Positions 16,623 to 19,506 of a DNA stretch of 19,506 nucleotides are shown here, in pieces. The stretch spans positions 1 through 19,506 of the forward strand of contig JALUNR010000236.1 of NCBI GenBank assembly GCA_027055005.1, written 5' to 3'. Each line of letters starts with the position of its first letter. Position 1 is the stretch's first letter. The notes under the pieces are model-generated. The model had not been told where the DNA came from. It saw only the letters and a list, made by a program, of their open reading frames with translations, and made no database searches. This DNA is from Campylobacterales bacterium. Its GTDB lineage: Bacteria > Campylobacterota > Campylobacteria > Campylobacterales > QNZT01. A program made the position numbers and the translations under genes.

Positions 16623-17014
16623 ATATTATACTCTCTTTTCCCATTAGATAATGGTTCTATCTCTATTTTGATAAAATTAAACCCATAAGATTTTAAAATA
16701 TTTTCCAAATCATCATCTGCCCATTCTATAAAATGAAAGCCTTTTTTTTCTAACTCTTCTAAAAGTCCACTCTCTATAAATTTTTTTGTTCCTTCATTGT
16801 ATATATCATAATGAAAAACTTTATCACCATAAATATTTTGTATCAAAAAGGTTGGAGAAGTTGCATCGACCTCTCCCATACCTTTTACAAACTCTTTTAC
16901 CAAAGTAGTTTTACCACTAGCTAAATCTCCCTTTAAAAGGACAATTCCCCCTTTTGGCAATTTTTTTAAAATATCATTTGTCAAAAAATTTAACTCATTT
17001 AGAGATAATATCAT
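16610..17014 (-). CDS. tsaE: tRNA t6A modification ATPase TsaE
   Basis: A 134-residue P-loop protein of the TsaE (YjeE) family. Walker A is GDLASGKTT (29-37). ATSPTFLIQNIY and VFHYDIY follow at the expected distance, and FIEWADD stands near the place of the family's IEW motif. With TsaB and TsaD it supports N6-threonylcarbamoyl modification of A37 in ANN-decoding tRNAs and is usually essential. The C-terminus is a little shorter than in E. coli. The ATG overlaps the trpD stop (ATGA) and the end overlaps lptB by 13 bases. Confidence 0.92.
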   Translation of the reverse strand: MILSLNELNFLTNDILKKLPKGGIVLLKGDLASGKTTLVKEFVKGMGEVDATSPTFLIQNIYGDKVFHYDIYNEGTKKFIESGLLEELEKKGFHFIEWADDDLENILKSYGFNFIKIEIEPLSNGKREYNICIN

Positions 17015-17994
17015 TTGCTAAGCTTTCTTGATGTATCTATTATTTTTTTAAGATGTTTTATTGCAGCATAACTATCTATCGCTTCTTTTGCCATATCTAT
17101 ACCATCTTTCATATCTCTTGCCTTTTGATCAACAACAAGTGCAGCAGCAGAATTTAGTAAAACTATATCTCTTTTTGCTCCTTTTTCTTTTGAAGCTAGT
17201 ATATTGATAGTTATATCAGCATTTTCTTTGGCATTTCCACCTTTTATAGAATTTATAGGTGATAATTTAAACCCAAAAGCTTCAGGATCTATTATAAACT
17301 CATTACCATCCAATGTTTTAGCATAAGTTATATCACTAATACTTATTTCATCCATACCATCACGACTACTAACTACTATGGCACTTTTTGCCTCTAAAAG
17401 ATTTAACCCCTCAGTAATAGGAGATATAAAATCTTTATTAAAAACTCCCAAAAGATACTTTTTAGCTCCCGCAGGAGATGTTAAAGGTCCTAAAATATTA
17501 AATATAGTCCTATGAGGAATAGATTTTCTAATAGGCATAATATATTTCATAGCAGGATGATGGTTTTGTGCAAACATAAAAGTAAAACCTGTATCTTCTA
17601 AAAGCTTTACAGATTCCTCTGGCGATAAATTTAGATTTATACCTAAAGCTTCAAGCATATCGGCAGCTCCTGAATTACTTGTAATAGCTCTATTTCCATG
17701 TTTTGCAACATAAGATCCAAGAGAAGCTAACAAAAGAGAAACAGTTGAAGAAATATTAAAACTTCCACTTTTATCACCACCTGTCCCTACTACATCTATC
17801 ACTCTTTCTTGTAAATATGTAGGTAAGTCTAATTTCAATGAATGTTCTCTCATAACTTTTGCACCACTTGCTATAACTTCTGGACTCTCTCCTTCATTAT
17901 ATAAAGCTACTAAAAAATCTCTTGCTTCATTTTCACTCAACTTATTTTCAAAAAGTTTAGAAAACAGAATATAAGCTTCATCACCATCTATCAT
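17011..17994 (-). CDS. trpD: Anthranilate phosphoribosyltransferase
   Basis: A 327-residue enzyme of tryptophan synthesis that joins anthranilate to PRPP. The PRPP-binding loop is VGTGGDKSGSFNISS (69-83), with KHGNRAITSNSGAADMLEALG at 98-118; RTIFNILGPLTSPAG is the conserved middle segment and DGMDEIS provides the metal-binding DE pair. It is a stand-alone protein without the glutaminase domain found in the fused TrpGD of some relatives. No other trp genes are near: it sits between an S4-domain protein and tsaE, overlapping each by 4 bases, so its expression is tied to a housekeeping operon and not to a local trp operon. Confidence 0.95.
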   Translation of the reverse strand: MIDGDEAYILFSKLFENKLSENEARDFLVALYNEGESPEVIASGAKVMREHSLKLDLPTYLQERVIDVVGTGGDKSGSFNISSTVSLLLASLGSYVAKHGNRAITSNSGAADMLEALGINLNLSPEESVKLLEDTGFTFMFAQNHHPAMKYIMPIRKSIPHRTIFNILGPLTSPAGAKKYLLGVFNKDFISPITEGLNLLEAKSAIVVSSRDGMDEISISDITYAKTLDGNEFIIDPEAFGFKLSPINSIKGGNAKENADITINILASKEKGAKRDIVLLNSAAALVVDQKARDMKDGIDMAKEAIDSYAAIKHLKKIIDTSRKLSK

Positions 17995-18239
17995 AAAAGC
18001 TCCTTTATATACTCTTCTTTTGCTGATTTTGGTATAGTTTTAGTTGTTGGTATTTTTAAAACTTGATATTTTTTTTCATATTCAAGATATTTTATAGTTA
18101 TAAGATCTCCAACTTTTACATCTTTTGATGCTTTTACTTGTCTTTCATTTATAAATATAACACCACTTTTACACATATCTTCTGCTATAGTTCTTCGTTT
18201 AGTAATATTTACAGTATTTATAAACTTATCAACTCTCAA
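17991..18239 (-). CDS. S4 RNA-binding domain protein (TTG start)
   Basis: An 82-residue protein consisting of one S4 domain: MRVDKFINTVNITKRRTIAEDMCKSG... with FINERQVKASKDVKVGDLITI as the second half. It belongs with the small Hsp15/RqcP-like S4 proteins, which bind rRNA or tRNA on the large ribosomal subunit and, in studied cases, help rescue stalled ribosomes; the exact role here is not certain. The start codon is TTG: no ATG is available before residue 22, an in-frame TAA lies a few codons upstream, and AAGGAC (18246-18251) is well placed. It is the first gene of the trpD-tsaE-lptB-rpoN-can series and overlaps trpD by 4 bases. Confidence 0.88.
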   Translation of the reverse strand: MRVDKFINTVNITKRRTIAEDMCKSGVIFINERQVKASKDVKVGDLITIKYLEYEKKYQVLKIPTTKTIPKSAKEEYIKELL

Positions 18240-18245
18240 TATAAA

Positions 18246-18251
18246 GTCCTT
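18246..18251 (-). promoter_or_regulatory. Ribosome-binding site supporting the TTG start of the S4 gene
   Basis: Minus-strand AAGGAC, six bases before TTG (18239-18237). Together with the upstream in-frame stop it fixes the non-ATG start. Confidence 0.6.
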
Positions 18252-18267
18252 AACAATTTATGAAAGT

Positions 18268-18273
18268 ATTATA
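18268..18273 (-). promoter_or_regulatory. -10 box of the S4-trpD-tsaE-lptB-rpoN-can operon
   Basis: A perfect TATAAT on the minus strand, within AAGTATAATACTT. Transcription would begin near 18261, about 22 bases before the TTG start. No other promoter-like site of equal quality is seen before acnB, so this may serve six genes. Confidence 0.65.
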
Positions 18274-18312
18274 CTTGTTTTTATTTAAAAGGAAGTTTTA
18301 GGAAAGGAAAAG

Positions 18313-18340
18313 AAGGAGGATAGAAGATTCTACCCTCCTT
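18313..18340 (-). terminator. Terminator of the cysteine-rich protein gene
   Basis: A 13-bp stem (18313-18325 with 18328-18340, arms AAGGAGGATAGAA and TTCTACCCTCCTT; one G-U pair in the minus-strand RNA) closes a two-base loop. On the minus strand it is followed by CTTTTCCTTTCC, a pyrimidine-rich but interrupted T tract. It lies 24 bases after the cysteine-rich gene and 40 bases before the next promoter. It looks one-directional. Confidence 0.65.
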
Positions 18341-18363
18341 ATATAAATGTTAAAAAAGTGAAA

Positions 18364-18741
18364 CTATCTGATATTACAAACTACACAGCAACCATTTACT
18401 ATTTTGATAGGAATTCTGCATAATTTTGTAGGCCACATTTTAACTACTTTTTGTCCATGGTAGTAACCTACATTTTCATATCCTTTAAATGTTTTAACTG
18501 TAACACATCTAAATTTTGTAACACATTCAGTTCTTGTTACATATCTAACAGTACAATTACAAGCATTTTTTACAGGTACACAAACTTTTGTACATACTTT
18601 GTATGGTACTTGTTTTGTACTATACTCATATACTTTATTTGCCTGACATACAGGTACACTAGATATAACATCACAGCTTGCACTCAAATTAACACCAAGT
18701 GCCACTAAAACCATCAAGAATAAAGCTCTTAACTTTTTCAT
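18364..18741 (-). CDS. Secreted cysteine-rich protein of unknown function
   Basis: A 125-residue protein that I do not recognise. It begins with a signal peptide, MKKLRALFLMVLVALGVNLSA, with likely cleavage after A21; a lipoprotein site at C23 is possible but the lipobox is poor (SAS-C). The mature part has 12 cysteines (23, 32, 50, 54, 61, 63, 73, 79, 108, 118, 119, 122), an even number that suits disulphide bonding. Between 45 and 85 it alternates K/T/R with V/C/Y, as in KVCTKVCVPV and VTRTECVTKFRCVTV, which predicts beta strands. No CxxCH haem motif is present, and no ferredoxin-like cluster spacing. It is basic and has an AGGAGG ribosome-binding site. It stands alone with its own terminator. 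A cell-envelope or outer-surface role is only a guess. Confidence 0.8.
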   Translation of the reverse strand: MKKLRALFLMVLVALGVNLSASCDVISSVPVCQANKVYEYSTKQVPYKVCTKVCVPVKNACNCTVRYVTRTECVTKFRCVTVKTFKGYENVGYYHGQKVVKMWPTKLCRIPIKIVNGCCVVCNIR

Positions 18742-18773
18742 TCTGTCCTCCTAAAAATTTTATAGACAATGTA

Positions 18774-18779
18774 ATTGTA
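18774..18779 (-). promoter_or_regulatory. Possible -10 box of the cysteine-rich protein gene
   Basis: Minus-strand TACAAT (one mismatch from TATAAT) would start transcription near 18767, about 26 bases before the ATG. A nearer TATAAA (18759-18764) is too close to the ribosome-binding site to serve. The box overlaps the inverted repeat ACAAT-GTA-ATTGT (18766-18778), a possible operator. Confidence 0.35.
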
Positions 18780-18902
18780 CATAGATTAGATGAAAAAGGT
18801 TTAAATAAATTTTACTAAGTAAATAATACAAGGTCTTTTTAAGTAAATAAAAGATTAACAACTAAAAATAAGAAAAATTTATATAAAATTTCTTTTTAAA
18901 TT
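18780..18902. other. AT-rich intergenic stretch, no gene seen
   Basis: This is the middle of the divergent gap between the cysteine-rich gene and tpx. It contains a direct repeat AAGTAAATAA (18817-18826 and 18841-18850, 24 bases apart) and A/T runs that could act as UP elements. I see no small ORF with a ribosome-binding site and no RNA gene. Confidence 0.4.
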
Positions 18903-18919
18903 AAGATAACTTTTATCTT
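18903..18919. promoter_or_regulatory. Operator-like inverted repeat at the tpx promoter
   Basis: AAGATAACTTTTATCTT is a perfect 7-3-7 inverted repeat. It ends eight bases before the tpx -10 box and so covers the -35 region. Its GATAA...TTATC arms recall Fur/PerR-type boxes, which would fit a peroxide-defence gene, but the spacing is not canonical. Confidence 0.5.
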
Positions 18920-18923
18920 GTTT

Positions 18924-18932
18924 TGTTATACT
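18924..18932 (+). promoter_or_regulatory. Extended -10 promoter of tpx
   Basis: TGTTATACT has the TGn extension followed by TATACT, one mismatch from consensus. A start near 18939 gives a leader of about 40 bases. Confidence 0.65.
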
Positions 18933-18941
18933 TCTTTCACA

Positions 18942-18959
18942 TCTTGATACAAATCAAGA
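18942..18959 (+). promoter_or_regulatory. Inverted repeat in the tpx leader
   Basis: TCTTGAT and ATCAAGA (7 bp, loop ACAA) would form a hairpin at the very 5' end of the tpx mRNA, ten bases before the AAGGAT ribosome-binding site. It could stabilise the mRNA or be a protein-binding site just downstream of the transcription start. Confidence 0.5.
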
Positions 18960-18979
18960 AAAAATTTTAAGGATAAAAA

Positions 18980-19495
18980 ATGGCAACAGTAACATTTAAA
19001 AATGATATAGTATGTAACTTGGCTGGAAATGAAGTAAATGTAGGCGACAAAGCTCCTGAAGTAACAGTAGTAAACTGTGATCCTATGCTTCAAGATGAAA
19101 AAGTAGGTGGAGAGGGAAAAGTTCAACTAGTAGTTGCAGTTCCATCACTAGATACTGGTGTTTGTGATGCAGAGACTAGAAGATTTAACCAAGAGGCTGC
19201 TGGACTTGATGGTGTTGAGGTTATCACAGTTTCTATGGATTTACCATTTGCAGCTGCTAGATGGTGTGGAGCTGCTGGGATAGAGAACTTAAAAGTTTGT
19301 AGTGATTTTAGAAACAAAGATTTTGGAAATGCTTATGGTGTTTTACTAGCAGATGGACCACTTGCTGGTGTGTTAGCTAGGGTTATATTTGTTATAGGTA
19401 AAAATGGGGAAGTTACCTATAAACAAGTTGTACCAGAGATAACACAAGAGCCTGATTATAATGAGGCAATCGAAGCTGCAAAAGCTGCTGTATAA
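18980..19495 (+). CDS. tpx: Thiol peroxidase (atypical 2-Cys peroxiredoxin)
   Basis: A 171-residue Tpx. The peroxidatic cysteine is C62 in PSLDTGVCDAETRRFN and the resolving cysteine is C96 in ARWCGAAGIENL, the positions used in E. coli Tpx (61 and 95). It reduces hydrogen peroxide and alkyl hydroperoxides with electrons from thioredoxin. Two further groups of cysteines (C12, C33 and C107) are not part of the known mechanism. Length is normal for the family. It is the only plus-strand gene in the window, has its own promoter and an AAGGAT site, and ends 11 bases before the right edge, so no terminator is visible. It helps protect oxygen-labile enzymes such as those encoded nearby, though this link is inference. 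Confidence 0.96.
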   Translation: MATVTFKNDIVCNLAGNEVNVGDKAPEVTVVNCDPMLQDEKVGGEGKVQLVVAVPSLDTGVCDAETRRFNQEAAGLDGVEVITVSMDLPFAAARWCGAAGIENLKVCSDFRNKDFGNAYGVLLADGPLAGVLARVIFVIGKNGEVTYKQVVPEITQEPDYNEAIEAAKAAV

Positions 19496-19506
19496 GGGGA
19501 AATAAA

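Noticed and set aside
18313..18340. Anti-Shine-Dalgarno-like CCTCCTT and AAGGAGG in the terminator arms as a regulatory RNA
   Set aside because: The element is fully explained as a terminator stem, and purine-rich arms of this kind arise easily by chance. No promoter for a small RNA was seen.
18926..19126. Minus-strand ORF overlapping the tpx start
   Set aside because: It is antisense to tpx and its translation is rich in F, Y and I without recognisable motifs. The tpx frame has full family motifs and a good promoter.
1..19506. Search for defence systems, prophage, IS elements, CRISPR or toxin-antitoxin pairs
   Set aside because: All sizeable ORFs are accounted for by core metabolic or housekeeping genes. 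No transposase, integrase, nuclease, reverse transcriptase or regularly spaced repeat was found.

Overview
The window is AT-rich bacterial DNA with densely packed genes. It looks chromosomal and comes from a member of the Campylobacterota, most likely Arcobacteraceae or a Sulfurimonas-like relative. That placement is an inference. It rests on the four-subunit OorDABC 2-oxoglutarate:acceptor oxidoreductase, the split class I fumarase, monomeric isocitrate dehydrogenase, the codon bias and the gene content. I see no insertion sequences, phage genes, CRISPR arrays, tRNAs or rRNAs, and no pseudogenes.

Layout. (1) 1-457, minus strand: the 5' part of a gene that runs off the left edge; it encodes a FIST-type sensor N-terminus and has its own promoter. 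(2) 527-10176, minus strand: one tight operon-like series, icd - mdh - fumarase alpha - fumarase beta - sucC - sucD - oorD - oorA - oorB - oorC, closed by an intrinsic terminator. It covers isocitrate to 2-oxoglutarate to succinyl-CoA to succinate and fumarate to malate to oxaloacetate; only citrate synthase/lyase, aconitase and the fumarate/succinate step are absent from the operon. (3) 10293-11240: mltG (cell-wall lytic transglycosylase) with its own promoter. (4) 11302-13890: acnB (aconitase B), preceded by a palindrome-rich regulatory region. (5) 14016-18239, minus strand: S4-domain protein - trpD - tsaE - lptB - rpoN - can (beta carbonic anhydrase), translationally coupled for the most part. 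(6) 18364-18741, minus strand: a secreted cysteine-rich protein of unknown function. (7) 18980-19495, plus strand: tpx, thiol peroxidase, the only gene on the plus strand.

Together the metabolic genes supply almost a complete TCA cycle. Because the 2-oxoglutarate step uses a ferredoxin/flavodoxin-type oxidoreductase instead of a dehydrogenase complex, and because fumarase, malate dehydrogenase, succinyl-CoA synthetase and aconitase are reversible, the set can serve an oxidative or a reductive cycle. The window does not show which (no ATP-citrate lyase or citrate synthase is present). Carbonic anhydrase lies beside acnB and would interconvert CO2 and bicarbonate.

The most noteworthy non-coding signal is a 17-bp palindromic motif (approximately TGYTACTTAWWGTAACA). 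It occurs three times upstream of acnB and once, in diverged form, upstream of icd, which suggests co-regulation of the aconitase gene and the TCA operon by an unidentified factor. Other points are a long hairpin without a U-tract between icd and mdh, two perfect inverted repeats flanking the tpx promoter, and the 12-cysteine secreted protein. I found no clearly new multi-gene system; most of the window is core metabolism.
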